Assembly (NCBI RefSeq): GCF_029360725.1
Contig: NZ_JARKMY010000010.1
Location: forward strand, 1-64,000
Length of the DNA: 64,000 nt
Direction: 5' to 3'
Source: Chryseolinea sp. H1M3-3
Lineage (GTDB): Bacteria; Bacteroidota; Bacteroidia; Cytophagales; Cyclobacteriaceae
Position numbers and translations under genes: made by a program
The notes under the pieces: model-generated
The model's database searches: none
What the model was told of the DNA's origin: nothing
The model's input: the letters and a program-made list of their open reading frames with translations, nothing else
Shown here: in pieces, positions 28,032 to 36,806 of the stretch
Layout of the letters: the number at the start of each line of letters is the position of its first letter
Position numbering within the stretch: position 1 is the stretch's first letter

Positions 28032-28430
28032 CTAACTTTTCAAATGCTTTTGCGTTATTTCTTTCAGGTTTACAACTTCGTCTTTTTCCATCACGCCAGC
28101 CTTTACATGTAGAAGAAGTTCGAACATCACATCGTTGCTGTAGCCAAGATTTGCCGCAATTTTAGAACAGAATAGCATTTCTTCTTTGTACATGCGTTCG
28201 TCAATTTTCATGAGCTGAACTAATGAAAATAAATAATCAAATTTTTGATCGTCGGTTAAATCACCCGGTATAATCAATTCATGTCGCTGGTCAAAAAGGG
28301 GTTCAATCTCATCGGGACGTACTTCGTTTGCTTTACCAATAGCCGTAATAAAATTGCGTTCTCGTTCCGCGACTTTGCCATCAATTTGAGCCAGGCTAAT
28401 AAGCAATTTTAGTTGGTTCAATGCAGACAT
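28032..28430 (-). CDS. TerB-like helical protein
   Basis: This 132-residue all-helical protein resembles the TerB/tellurite-resistance-like superfamily. The pattern LISLAQIDGKVAERERNFI, repeated in looser form at LVQLMKIDERMYKEEM, is the usual acidic repeat that begins each TerB helical bundle. TerB-like domains are thought to bind metal ions or act at the membrane in stress responses, but no ter genes are nearby, so no specific role is claimed. It shares a 106-base divergent gap with acpH and lies 29 bases before the amidohydrolase gene on the same strand. Confidence 0.75.
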   Translation of the reverse strand: MSALNQLKLLISLAQIDGKVAERERNFITAIGKANEVRPDEIEPLFDQRHELIIPGDLTDDQKFDYLFSLVQLMKIDERMYKEEMLFCSKIAANLGYSNDVMFELLLHVKAGVMEKDEVVNLKEITQKHLKS

Positions 28431-28536
28431 AACATTTAGTTTAGAGGGTCTTCAATCATGTGCGTGTGTGTGAAGAACTCAAGGAGATTTTCAACTTAGG
28501 AAACTTAATGGCAAATAACCAATAACTTTACAGAGC

Positions 28537-29124
28537 ATGAATTTCCTGGCCCACATTTATTTATCAAATGACGATCCGCAGATTATGGTTGGCAATTTTA
28601 TTGGTGATTTTGTGAAGGGGAGAAATTTCCCTGACAATTTTCATGCGGGCGTTGCACGGGGCATAGAACTCCACCGAGCCATTGATGAGTTTACAGATCG
28701 CCATCCAGTCGTTCAGCAAAGCAAAATAAAGCTGCGACCAAAATACAGGCATTATGCAGGCGTCATTGTTGACATTTTTTATGATCATTTTTTATCCAAG
28801 TACTGGACGGCGTATCATGCAACGCCACTTCCGCAGTTTGCTGATCAGGTTTATGGCATCATGCAGGAGTATCATTCCATTTTACCGGCAGCTGTAAAAA
28901 ACATGTTGCCCTACATGATGCGAGATAACTGGCTTGTCAACTACGGAAATCTTCAGGGAATAGGTCAGGCGTTGAAAGGAATTTCCCGACGAACACGTTA
29001 TGATTCAAAAATGAATGAATCCATTTTCGAATTGGAACAGTTCTATGAAGAATTTAAAAACGAGTTTGAGACTTTTATGCCTGATTTAAAATTGCATGCT
29101 GACACATTCTTAAAACAGAACTAA
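28537..29124 (+). CDS. acpH: acyl carrier protein phosphodiesterase (AcpH family)
   Basis: AcpH-type proteins are HD-related phosphodiesterases that remove the phosphopantetheine arm from acyl carrier protein. The 195-residue protein begins with MNFLAHIYLS, followed by GNFIGDFVKG, GIELHRAIDEFTDRHP and GVIVDIFYDHFLS, all typical of the family (DUF479). A TAACTTTA box at 28523-28530 ends only 6 bases before the ATG, so the transcript may be nearly leaderless. It is followed by a small hypothetical gene on the same strand. Confidence 0.88.
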   Translation: MNFLAHIYLSNDDPQIMVGNFIGDFVKGRNFPDNFHAGVARGIELHRAIDEFTDRHPVVQQSKIKLRPKYRHYAGVIVDIFYDHFLSKYWTAYHATPLPQFADQVYGIMQEYHSILPAAVKNMLPYMMRDNWLVNYGNLQGIGQALKGISRRTRYDSKMNESIFELEQFYEEFKNEFETFMPDLKLHADTFLKQN

Positions 29125-29149
29125 TTTTGTCTAACACTCTTTTTGCACT

Positions 29150-29515
29150 ATGCACAACGATCCTGAATTAAGCGGAAAATACCTTGGCACAATCTCCGAA
29201 GATTTTGTAAAAGTCTCCGATACATTAAAAGAAGCCTCTTATCAAATTCGAAAAGCAGGCTTTGATTTTCCAATATTTCCGCTTTGCAAAATGGAACAGC
29301 CAATCGGTGAAATTCTTCTTAAGCCCGAAATTAATGGAACAACCTGGTATTACTACGCGTCGTTCCTGAACGAATTTATTCAGCGCGAACTCGTAGCCAA
29401 AGACAAGGTAGAGGACTTTGAAAAAGCTTATAAAGATCCTGACGAATTTTGCTGCTTATTTGTAATCGATCCGCAGTTTACAAATTTTGTTTTCATTCCT
29501 TATCCTGAAGATTAG
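29150..29515 (+). CDS. conserved hypothetical protein
   Basis: The 121-residue soluble protein has no signal peptide or membrane segment. I do not recognise a named domain. It is mixed alpha/beta, with a helical region (KVSDTLKEASYQIRKAG) and a C-terminal strand-rich part (FCCLFVIDPQFTNFVFIPYP). It follows acpH by 25 bases on the same strand and probably shares its transcript. Codon use looks like that of its neighbours. It converges on thiL over a 53-base gap with no clear terminator. Confidence 0.75.
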   Translation: MHNDPELSGKYLGTISEDFVKVSDTLKEASYQIRKAGFDFPIFPLCKMEQPIGEILLKPEINGTTWYYYASFLNEFIQRELVAKDKVEDFEKAYKDPDEFCCLFVIDPQFTNFVFIPYPED

Positions 29516-29568
29516 CAGAGCAACGGGATGGCTGGGATATCGCTGGTGGTGACCTTGCCTCGTCGAAG

Positions 29569-30600
29569 CTACTTAAAATGGTCCCAACCTTGCGCTCTTA
29601 CCGGTACCGCATTTCCCTGTTTGGTTATCAGTACGTTCTCTCCTTTTCGTTCGTGTACATACCCTATAAAATGAATATCGGGATGGTTCTTGATCTTTTC
29701 CTGGTCTGATTTGGCGATGGTGAAAAGCAACTCGTAATCCTCTCCACCGTTCAGGGCACACGTTATTGGATCAAGTTTAAATTCAACTGCTGTTTCGTAC
29801 GTTGCGTGATCGATAGGAATCTTATCCTCATAAATCCTAAAACCAACACCAGAGTTTTTAGCTATATGAAATAACTCCGAGGCAAGGCCATCTGAAATAT
29901 CGATCATAGACGTTGGCTTTACACCGGCTTCTTCCAGATCAAAAACGATATCGGTACGGGCTTCAGGTTTCAATTGACGACCCACCATGTATTCGTATTT
30001 CTCAAGGTTGGGCTGCATATCAGGGTTAGTGAGATAGACTTCTTTTTCGCGGGCCAAAACCTGGAGGCCAGTAAAAGCTCCGCCAAGATCACCTGTAACA
30101 CAAAGAATATCATTAGGCTTTGCCCCATTTCGATATGAAATCGTTTCCTTCCTAGCTCTTCCAATGGCGGTAATGGAGATTACCAACCCCGAAGAAGATG
30201 ATGTTGTATCGCCACCAACCAAATCCACTTTATAATTTTCGCAAGCTGCTTTTATTCCTGCGTATAAGGCATCCACCGCCTCCACCGAAAATCGGTTGCT
30301 CAAGGCAATACTCACGGTAATTTGTTCGGCTCGTCCATTCATGGCTGCAATGTCAGACACGTTCACTGCCACTGCCTTGTATCCAAGATGATGAATAGGT
30401 GTGTAGGAAAGGTCAAAATGGATGCCTTCCACCAGCATGTCAGTTGAAATGAGCACACATTCGTTGCCAGCATCTATCACCGCCGCATCATCGCCAATGC
30501 CAGTTAGTGATGACGGATTTCTGAGGCTAAACTTTTCATGAATACGGTCAATAAGACCAAATTCTCCCAGTTGATTTATTTCGGATCGGGTTTCGCTCAT
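29569..30600 (-). CDS. thiL: thiamine-monophosphate kinase
   Basis: ThiL phosphorylates thiamine monophosphate to thiamine diphosphate, the last step of cofactor synthesis. The 343-residue protein has the PurM-like fold with LGEFGLIDRI, the metal-binding GIGDDAAVID (Asp37/Asp38), ISTDMLVEGIHFD (Asp54), MNGRAEQITVSIALS and VGGDTTSSSSG, and the C-terminal MIDISDGLASELFHI and NGGEDYELLFT. Length and motifs are complete. It is a single gene with its own -7 box. No other thiamine gene is in the window. Confidence 0.96.
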   Translation of the reverse strand: MSETRSEINQLGEFGLIDRIHEKFSLRNPSSLTGIGDDAAVIDAGNECVLISTDMLVEGIHFDLSYTPIHHLGYKAVAVNVSDIAAMNGRAEQITVSIALSNRFSVEAVDALYAGIKAACENYKVDLVGGDTTSSSSGLVISITAIGRARKETISYRNGAKPNDILCVTGDLGGAFTGLQVLAREKEVYLTNPDMQPNLEKYEYMVGRQLKPEARTDIVFDLEEAGVKPTSMIDISDGLASELFHIAKNSGVGFRIYEDKIPIDHATYETAVEFKLDPITCALNGGEDYELLFTIAKSDQEKIKNHPDIHFIGYVHERKGENVLITKQGNAVPVRAQGWDHFK

Positions 30601-30650
30601 ACGTTATTTTTATCAGGTCTTTTTGGCGTGCAGAGAGACCATTCGTCCTG

Positions 30651-30658
30651 CAAAAGTA
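30651..30658 (-). promoter_or_regulatory. thiL: -7 box upstream of thiL
   Basis: TACTTTTG on the minus strand (30658-30651) fits TAnnTTTG, with a leader of about 45 bases to the thiL ATG. Its flanks match the lepA box. Confidence 0.5.
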
Positions 30659-30726
30659 AGATTATCGGTGAATAAGCACGATTTACATGGTATATTCAGT
30701 GTACTTATGCAGTAGAATGTGAGGTT

Positions 30727-30891
30727 ATGAAAAAGTATGTTGGAATACTCTTAGCGCTATTGATGATGAGTGCCTGCAGCTCGCCAAAACCGTATTATAA
30801 AACGGCTAAGGGTAAAAAGAAACAAAAGTACTATAACGAAATCCAGTTTGGCGGCAAAAGCACTAGTCAGCTGAGGAAAATTAAAAATTAA
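30727..30891 (+). CDS. small lipoprotein, 54 residues
   Basis: The frame M-K-K-Y-V-G-I-L-L-A-L-L-M-M-S-A-C encodes a lipoprotein signal with lipobox M-S-A-C (Cys17). A short mature part of 38 residues follows, rich in Lys and Tyr (KPYYKTAKGKKKQKYYNEIQ). The total is 54 codons plus stop. A TACTTATG box at 30702-30709 lies 18 bases before the ATG. The last 4 bases overlap the end of the convergent methylmalonyl-CoA epimerase gene. The mature part is strongly basic, so it could bind acidic surface polymers, but this is a guess. I do not know a named family. Confidence 0.7.
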   Translation: MKKYVGILLALLMMSACSSPKPYYKTAKGKKKQKYYNEIQFGGKSTSQLRKIKN

Positions 30892-31286
30892 ATATCCTGG
30901 CACAACTCTATTAACACCCCGCCGGTGGATTTAGGGTGCAAAAAACAAATTATTTTGTCGTCAGCTCCGCGTTTAGGAAGCTCGCTAATAACCTCAAATC
31001 CCTTCTTTTTATACTGTTCGATGCTTTCGGCAACGTCAGAAACCGAGAATGCCAAATGATGGATACCCTCGCCCTTTTTTTCGATAAACCTGGCGATAGG
31101 CGAATCATTTTTGGTGGCCTCCAAAAGCTCGATTTTTACGCCTCCGATATTAAAAAAAGAAGTACGAACACCCTCGGAATCAACCGTTTCGATCTTATAA
31201 TGCGCCTGGCCTAACAACGATGCAAACAAAGCATTACTTTGTTCCATATTCTTTACGGCGATTCCAATGTGCTCTAGTTTTTCCAT
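30888..31286 (-). CDS. mce: methylmalonyl-CoA epimerase
   Basis: This VOC-fold enzyme interconverts the two epimers of methylmalonyl-CoA, linking propionate and succinate metabolism. The 132-residue protein starts with LEHIGIAVKNM (metal ligand His6) and has the second-module ligand in GEGIHHLAFSVSDV and the C-terminal Glu in GGVLIELCQ. Length and motifs are those of the family. It is a single gene; methylmalonyl-CoA mutase is not in the window. Its stop overlaps the convergent small lipoprotein gene by 4 bases. Confidence 0.93.
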   Translation of the reverse strand: MEKLEHIGIAVKNMEQSNALFASLLGQAHYKIETVDSEGVRTSFFNIGGVKIELLEATKNDSPIARFIEKKGEGIHHLAFSVSDVAESIEQYKKKGFEVISELPKRGADDKIICFLHPKSTGGVLIELCQDI

Positions 31287-31292
31287 ATTTGT

Positions 31293-31300
31293 TAACTTTG
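31293..31300 (+). promoter_or_regulatory. -7 box for the 31.36 kb gene
   Basis: TAACTTTG fits TAnnTTTG and lies in the divergent gap between mce and the gene at 31359. The leader would be about 53 bases and contains an AAACTTTT/AAAAGTTT inverted repeat (roughly 31309-31336) of unknown meaning. Confidence 0.45.
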
Positions 31301-31358
31301 CAGTAATGAAGAAACTTTTTGATTAATTTAAAAGTTTACGCAATGAAACTTTAGTATC

Positions 31359-31769
31359 ATGATTGAGACACTCAGTGAGATGCATGTAGAAGCAGCCCGC
31401 ATACAGCAAGAAATCAAAGACTATTTGGGGTTGCGTACGTCAGATCTGGTGTTTGAATACACAACGCTGGAGGGAAAGGTAAAGCTTGATTTGATCACGA
31501 TCAATCCCCGTCACAACCAGGCGTTTCTGTTCCATAGTGAGACAGGAGCTGATAAAGTTCATGCCCTTTCAAAAATGCTATCGTATGTGCAAAGCTATAA
31601 GGAAAAAGAAAACTCCTATACCATTCAGTGGGTGGCCAAGGGTGATACTGAATTGCACACATCATATTTCAAAGCAGGAAATATTTTAGATGCATTGCAA
31701 AAATTGTATTATGGAAGGGATATGAATACCATTACAGTATTCAGCGTTGTATTGAACCCAATTTCTTAG
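31359..31769 (+). CDS. conserved hypothetical protein
   Basis: The 136-residue soluble protein has no signal peptide and no domain that I recognise. It has an N-terminal helix (MHVEAARIQQEIKDYLG) and strand-rich segments (KVKLDLITINPRH, NSYTIQWVAKG). The C terminus includes ALQKLYYGRDMNTITVF. It begins an operon with the IscA-like gene, which follows after 8 or 17 bases depending on its start. A link to iron-sulfur assembly is suggested only by this position. Confidence 0.75.
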   Translation: MIETLSEMHVEAARIQQEIKDYLGLRTSDLVFEYTTLEGKVKLDLITINPRHNQAFLFHSETGADKVHALSKMLSYVQSYKEKENSYTIQWVAKGDTELHTSYFKAGNILDALQKLYYGRDMNTITVFSVVLNPIS

Positions 31770-31786
31770 ATTTAAGTTTGTATTGT

Positions 31787-32113
31787 ATGATAAGCGTAAC
31801 TGACAAAGCAAAAGACAAGATTATCTCTCTCCGCAAGGAAGAAGGCAGAGCCGTGCACAATAACGTTCGTGTAATGGTGAAAGGTGGAGGTTGCTCCGGA
31901 TTAATGTATGATCTTAATTTCGATGACGAAGTAAAACCTGCCGATCAGATCTTTGAAGACAAGGGGATCAAGATTCTCGTAGATAAAAAAAGCTTGTTGT
32001 ACTTATTGGGTACCACTCTGGATTTCTCCGATGGATTGAACGGGAAGGGATTCCAGTTTATCAATCCAAATGCAACACGTACCTGCGGATGCGGAGAGAG
32101 CTTCGCTGTGTAG
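31787..32113 (+). CDS. HesB/IscA-family iron-sulfur cluster assembly protein
   Basis: A-type carrier proteins hold and pass on iron-sulfur clusters. The three cluster cysteines are present, the first in GGGCSGLMY and the other two in TRTCGCGESF near the C terminus. The frame can be read from a TTG at 31778, but the ATG at 31787 begins MISVTDKAKDK, the normal family start, giving 108 residues. Whether it is the IscA, SufA or ErpA type cannot be told. It is cotranscribed with the hypothetical gene at 31359 and converges on the broken Uma2 gene. Confidence 0.92.
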   Translation: MISVTDKAKDKIISLRKEEGRAVHNNVRVMVKGGGCSGLMYDLNFDDEVKPADQIFEDKGIKILVDKKSLLYLLGTTLDFSDGLNGKGFQFINPNATRTCGCGESFAV

Positions 32114-32145
32114 GCGATTTCCGCCAAAAAAAGAGACTTTGCGAT

Positions 32146-32723
32146 TTATATAAGAGGCGATAAGTCCAGCTGAAATCCTTCTACAGGTTTTTCACCTTTT
32201 AACTTACCATCAAATCCGCGGATCGTTTCTATCGATCCATCAGCACGAAATACATAATTGTTTTTTTCTATTGGATCGATGAGCCACCCAAGTTCAGTTT
32301 TGTTAGCAATCCATAGGGTCATCTTCTTTTTTAAGTCATCAAGATGATCGGATTTTGACTGACTTCAATTACAAATTCAGGACAAAGCGGTGCAAATTTA
32401 TTCTTATCATCGTCAGGTATGGAATTCCACTTCCCAATAGAAACCCACGAAGCATCTGGTGAAAATACAGATCGGTCTGGAAGGGTAAAACCTGTGGAGC
32501 TGTCAAAAACAACACCAGTTCTATTCTTGCTATTCCATTGGTAAAGCTGACCAAATATTTCAGAGCTATGAAGTCCAGATAACGTGCTAACGGGTGATGT
32601 GATAATTATTTCGAGACTGCTATTTCTTTCGATACGAAGGCCGGAGTTTTCGAGACAGAATTTCAAAAACACTTCGTCACTCATACTTCGGGTGATGCTA
32701 TCTCTTAACACTAGTGCTTCCAA
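32146..32723 (-). pseudogene. Uma2-family endonuclease-like gene, frameshifted
   Basis: The intact first part (32723 to about 32362) has the Uma2 (DUF820) features LRIERNSSLEIIITSPVST, the catalytic Asp region FSPDASWV and CPEFVIEV. In that frame the protein ends early with SQNPIILMT. One base over, the expected continuation appears: SKSDHLDDLKKKMTLWIANK, then GWLIDPIEK, with a stop at 32148-32146. The loss of a single base near 32358-32363 (minus strand GTCAGTCA) accounts for this. The full gene would give about 193 residues, the family length. It is either a recent pseudogene or a base-calling error. Uma2 proteins have a PD-(D/E)XK fold and are often multicopy. Confidence 0.8.
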
Positions 32724-32787
32724 TTGCGGAACGTTTTATTAAAGGATTCAAATTTTTAATGACGGCGAAGTAACGAGCTATTGTAAT

Positions 32788-33201
32788 TTAAACAACAGCG
32801 ATACATTTCAATTCAATAGCAATCGGTGTTGGTAATGCATTCACTTCAACAGTAGTTCTGCACGGCTGATTTGTTTTAAAATATTCAGCATAGATTTTAT
32901 TGAAGGTTGGGAAATCCGTTTTCATGTCCGTGAGAAAAACAGTAACATCCACTAAGTTTTCCCATGAGGAACCGGAGGCTTCAAGAATGTATTTTACATT
33001 TTGAAACACAGCGTGGCATTGTTGTTCAATATCATAACTCACAATATTTCCCCCTTTATCCAACGTAACCCCTGGAATTTCTTTTGATCCTTTCTCTCTT
33101 GGGCCCACGCCAGACAAAAAAAGAAGATTGCCTACTTTCTTTGCGTGCGGATAAGCCCCAACCGGATCAGGAGCTTTGTCGGAGTGTATCTTTTCCATCA
33201 T
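32788..33201 (-). CDS. RidA-family reactive enamine/imine deaminase
   Basis: RidA proteins hydrolyse reactive enamine and imine intermediates released by PLP enzymes. Motifs seen are GAYPHAKKVGNLLFLSG, the helix NVKYILEASGSSWENLVDVTVFLTDM and the conserved arginine in PCRTTVEVNALP. The frame extends to an ATG at 33246, but the family begins at MMEKIHSDKAPDPVG. The first of these ATGs (33201) overlaps the TAA of the upstream DUF4198 gene as TAATG, which suggests coupling. The protein is then about 137 residues. It ends in LKCIAVV, close to the family C terminus. Confidence 0.9.
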   Translation of the reverse strand: MMEKIHSDKAPDPVGAYPHAKKVGNLLFLSGVGPREKGSKEIPGVTLDKGGNIVSYDIEQQCHAVFQNVKYILEASGSSWENLVDVTVFLTDMKTDFPTFNKIYAEYFKTNQPCRTTVEVNALPTPIAIELKCIAVV

Positions 33202-34001
33202 TATTTTTGAATTCCAAAAATCAAACTTCCCCAGTAGCTCTGCCATTCAGCGGCAGGATCTTTTGAAGGCACCATGCGTACCACACTTACCATCCAGGGA
33301 CCAGGGTTACTAATATGCACTTCAAACGTCCCATCTTTTTCCGTGTAGATGTTTTGAATGGTGGTGCGGTTATCAAATCGGTTCCAAACTTTAGTTCTCA
33401 CACCAAACATAGGCTTGCCGTCAAAAAGAATTTTAAACCGAATCGGATCGCCAATTTTTAGCGTGTAGGGATTTTTTTCGGGAACAATCTCCACCGGAAA
33501 CCCTAAAATCTTTTTAGATACATCCGTTCTTTTCCCTCCAACCTGGACCAACAATTTTGTGTGCCTCGAGTAAAATTCCTTCGCCTGTGCTGTTAATGTA
33601 TTTGTCTTTTTCCGATGTTCTAAAATATCATCAAGGCCATCTTCCTTTAAATATGTATTAAAATCTTCTCCACTCATTTCAACGAATGCATTTGTGCTTT
33701 GCATGGCAACCATATGAGTTCCCTCCTCTTTCAAAGTGTAACTCAAGTTATCTTGCTTCCCTTCTTTTAAGCTATCTAAAAGATTAGTCACATTGGTGGA
33801 CTGATGCAATTGAAATGTTTCGATACGATCCTTTTTGAGATTCCAAGGCTCACCCATAAAGTTTTCGCCCACTTTAAAACTTAGTACCAGTTTTTCAGCC
33901 GCTTTATAAAAGAATTTCGTTGGCTGTATCCAAAATTCATGCGCCTTCGCCAGGGTAAGGAGGACCAGTAATGTTATACTCAGAAATATTCTTTTATACA
34001 T
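33201..34001 (-). CDS. DUF4198 periplasmic protein
   Basis: The 266-residue protein has a signal peptide (MYKRIFLSITLLVLLTLAKA) directly followed by HEFWIQP, the usual start of mature DUF4198 proteins. The mature part is beta-rich and ends with an Ig-like domain (GDPIRFKILFDGKPMFGVRT, KDGTFEVHISNPGPWMVSVV). DUF4198 proteins are often linked to nickel or other metal uptake, with the N-terminal His as a possible ligand; no transporter is nearby, so this stays open. It overlaps RidA by 1 base. A dispersed repeat lies just upstream. Confidence 0.85.
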   Translation of the reverse strand: MYKRIFLSITLLVLLTLAKAHEFWIQPTKFFYKAAEKLVLSFKVGENFMGEPWNLKKDRIETFQLHQSTNVTNLLDSLKEGKQDNLSYTLKEEGTHMVAMQSTNAFVEMSGEDFNTYLKEDGLDDILEHRKKTNTLTAQAKEFYSRHTKLLVQVGGKRTDVSKKILGFPVEIVPEKNPYTLKIGDPIRFKILFDGKPMFGVRTKVWNRFDNRTTIQNIYTEKDGTFEVHISNPGPWMVSVVRMVPSKDPAAEWQSYWGSLIFGIQK

Positions 34002-34007
34002 CTTGGG

Positions 34008-34075
34008 AGTGTTGGGGTGTTGAAGTTCGGGGTGTTGGAGTTGGCAGCTACGTTCATTTTGTAATGCTTGATTCC
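34008..34075. repeat. dispersed intergenic repeat, copy A
   Basis: The segment contains GTTGAAGTTCG, then GTGTTGGAGTTGG and CGTTCATTTTG, spaced as in copy B at 61870-61945. It fills most of the 90-base gap between the DUF4198 start and the aminopeptidase stop. The match between copies is imperfect but ordered over about 65 bases. Confidence 0.55.
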
Positions 34076-34091
34076 ATTGGCATAGACTGTC

Positions 34092-35387
34092 TTACGAATT
34101 CATAATCTCTTCAATTTCTTCTACTTCAATGGGTATATTTTTCATCAGATCAATAACACCATTCCGTTGAATCACAACATTATTTTCAATGCGTATACCT
34201 AATCCCTCTTCACGGATGTAAATCCCGGGCTCAACGGTCCAAACCTGGCCCACTTGCATTTTATGATACATGTTTCCAACATCATGCACATCAAGGCCAA
34301 GTTGATGACCGGTGCCATGCATAAAATATTTCATGAATAAAGGCTTATTCGGATCTTGATTCTTTACATCTTTTTTATCGATCAATTTTAAACCTATCAG
34401 TTCATGTTCCATGATTTTCTGAACCTGTTTATGATAATCAAAATATTTTTCACCAGGTTTCAGCAACTTGACGGCCTCACGATGTACACGAAGAACAGCA
34501 TTGTAGACTTCTTTTTGCCGCTTTGAAAATTTTCCATTCACCGGAATGGAGCGGGTCAGGTCGGCATTGTAGTTCGCATATTCGGCACCTACATCCAGTA
34601 GTAAAATATCTCCATCCTGACAAACTTCATCATTTTCGATATAATGAAGTACACAGGAATTTTTCCCAGCCGCAACGATGGGTTCATACGCAAAGCCACG
34701 TGATCCGCTTTTTATGAATTCATGAATAAACTCCGCTTCAATTTCATTTTCTCTTACCCCGGGTTTAACAAAATTTAATACACGTCGAAATGCCCTTTCA
34801 GTAATATCACACGCCTGTTGCAAAAGTTCTATTTCATATTTCGACTTAATACTTCTCAGCTTATGCATGATTGGCGCCAATCTTTCATAGGTATGAAGCG
34901 GATACTTTTCCATGCAGGTTTTCACAAATCGCATTTCTCTTGTGACCACGGATGAATCGGCGCGATAATGATCATTGGTATTCAAATAAACGTGTTGTGT
35001 ATCGCCCATCACCATCATGGTATTGAACAATCTCCAGAATTCTGAAACCCAAAGCACCGTTTCAATTCCTGTTAATTCACGAGCTTCTTCTTTTGTTAAT
35101 TTATGCCCCTCCCACGTAGCGATGTGCTCATTGGTTTCTCGAAGAAACAATACTTCCTTATACTTTTTATCCGGGAAGTCCGGGCACAGCACCAATATCG
35201 TTTCTTCCTGGTCTACGCCTGTTAAGTAAAACAAATCACTATTCTGACGAAAACGCATGGTGCCATCTGAATTGGTGGGCATGATGTCGTTTGCATTTAA
35301 TGCCACAAGTGAATTTGGTTTGAGTTCCTTCAACAATCTTTTTCGATTTGACACGAAGAGTTCCTTGTTGATGCTTTTGTATCTCAT
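34092..35387 (-). CDS. pepP: Xaa-Pro aminopeptidase (aminopeptidase P, M24B)
   Basis: This dinuclear metal enzyme removes the first residue from peptides with proline in second place. The 431-residue protein has the N-terminal creatinase-like domain (SDLFYLTGVDQEETILVL) and the M24 catalytic domain. The metal ligands are the Asp pair in LLDVGAEYANYNADLTRS, His in MHGTGHQLGLDVHD, Glu in VEPGIYI and Glu in RIENNVV. No signal peptide is seen, so it acts in the cytoplasm. It is a single gene, divergent from the fucosidase over 45 bases. Confidence 0.95.
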   Translation of the reverse strand: MRYKSINKELFVSNRKRLLKELKPNSLVALNANDIMPTNSDGTMRFRQNSDLFYLTGVDQEETILVLCPDFPDKKYKEVLFLRETNEHIATWEGHKLTKEEARELTGIETVLWVSEFWRLFNTMMVMGDTQHVYLNTNDHYRADSSVVTREMRFVKTCMEKYPLHTYERLAPIMHKLRSIKSKYEIELLQQACDITERAFRRVLNFVKPGVRENEIEAEFIHEFIKSGSRGFAYEPIVAAGKNSCVLHYIENDEVCQDGDILLLDVGAEYANYNADLTRSIPVNGKFSKRQKEVYNAVLRVHREAVKLLKPGEKYFDYHKQVQKIMEHELIGLKLIDKKDVKNQDPNKPLFMKYFMHGTGHQLGLDVHDVGNMYHKMQVGQVWTVEPGIYIREEGLGIRIENNVVIQRNGVIDLMKNIPIEVEEIEEIMNS

Positions 35388-35432
35388 AATGAATCCCTAA
35401 TTTTCTGAAGCCGCAATTTAAAATAAATCTCC

Positions 35433-36800
35433 ATGAACATAAGAATACAAAATAACGTCAGGCACGATTGCATTGGTACTACTAAGAAATTCAGAATACT
35501 TCTGACTTTTATGCTGTTATTATTTTTGTATATGGCAACAGTTAATCCTTTACACGGCCAGTCATACCAGCCATCGCCTGAAAATCTAAAAACCAGGGAA
35601 TGGTTTCAGAACGCCAAATTTGGTTTGTTTATCCATTGGGGGGTTTATAGTGTACTCGGTGATGGAGAGTGGGTCATGAACCAACAGCAAATACCTGTAA
35701 ATATTTACGAGAAAATTCCTTCCTTCTTCAACCCGACAGAATTTGATGCGAAAGCCTGGGTGCAAATGGCAAAGGCAGCAGGAATGAAATATATCACGAT
35801 TACCAGTAAACATCATGATGGCTTTGCCATGTGGGACAGTAAAGTTTCCGACTACAACATCGTAAAACGTACACCCTACGGAAAAGATGTATTGAAGATG
35901 CTTGCAGATGAATGCAAAAAAGAAGGGATCAAACTTTTCTTTTATCATTCTCAACTTGACTGGCATCATCCCGATTATTTTCCACGCGGAAATACAGGCG
36001 GAAGCTGGACGGGCAGACCAGAAAGCGGCGATATGAATAAATATCTTGATTACATGGATGCCCAACTCACGGAGTTGCTTACAAACTATGGCGAAGTAGC
36101 AGGCATTTGGTTTGACGGAATGTGGGATAAAAAAGATGCTGATTGGAGGTTGCAAAAAACTTATAATCTCATCCATCAGTTACAACCTGCAGCGCTGGTC
36201 GGAAGCAATCATCACCGTGCGCCATATCCGGGGGAAGATTTTCAGATGTTTGAAAAAGATTTGCCAGGACACAATACCACCGGTTTCTCAGCCGAGTCTA
36301 AAGTTGGCACCTTGCCAAAAGAAACCTGTGAAACCATCAATAACTCCTGGGGTTTCCATTTAAAAGATGACAAGCACAAGAGTAAAAAAGATCTCATTCA
36401 ATATTTGGTCAAGGCCGCTGGATATGACGCTAACTTTTTATTAAACATTGGGCCGATGCCAAATGGAAAAATCCAGCCCGAACATGTTGCCTTGCTTAAT
36501 GAGATGGGAGAATGGATCAGGATTTATGGCGAAACAATTTATGGTACGCGTGGCGGACCATTAACGGCACGCGACTGGGGTGTTACCACACAAAACGGAA
36601 ACAAAGTCTATGTACACCTATTAAAATGGTTCGATGAATCGATTACAATTCCATCTTGGGGAAAGAAAATTAAATCCGTAAAAATCTTTCAGGATAAGAC
36701 GCCGCTTAAATTTTCACTGAATGATTTTGGCCTAAGCTTTAAAATTCCCAAAGACAAGCTCAATGAGATTGACACTGTTATTGAGATCGAGATCCTTTAA
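35433..36800 (+). CDS. secreted alpha-L-fucosidase (GH29)
   Basis: GH29 enzymes cut terminal alpha-linked fucose from glycans with retention of configuration. The 455-residue protein has a signal peptide ending near LHGQ (42-43), then NAKFGLFIHWGVYS, ITSKHHDGFAMWDS, the sugar-binding YHSQLDWHHPDY and the nucleophile Asp228 in GIWFDGMW. A C-terminal beta-sandwich region follows. The acid/base residue is not firmly assigned. It stands alone: the nearest SusC/D pair is over 15 kb away, so it is not part of a visible polysaccharide utilisation locus. The first ATG leaves a long 20-residue n-region, but no better start exists. Confidence 0.95.
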   Translation: MNIRIQNNVRHDCIGTTKKFRILLTFMLLLFLYMATVNPLHGQSYQPSPENLKTREWFQNAKFGLFIHWGVYSVLGDGEWVMNQQQIPVNIYEKIPSFFNPTEFDAKAWVQMAKAAGMKYITITSKHHDGFAMWDSKVSDYNIVKRTPYGKDVLKMLADECKKEGIKLFFYHSQLDWHHPDYFPRGNTGGSWTGRPESGDMNKYLDYMDAQLTELLTNYGEVAGIWFDGMWDKKDADWRLQKTYNLIHQLQPAALVGSNHHRAPYPGEDFQMFEKDLPGHNTTGFSAESKVGTLPKETCETINNSWGFHLKDDKHKSKKDLIQYLVKAAGYDANFLLNIGPMPNGKIQPEHVALLNEMGEWIRIYGETIYGTRGGPLTARDWGVTTQNGNKVYVHLLKWFDESITIPSWGKKIKSVKIFQDKTPLKFSLNDFGLSFKIPKDKLNEIDTVIEIEIL

Positions 36801-36806
36801 CTTTAA

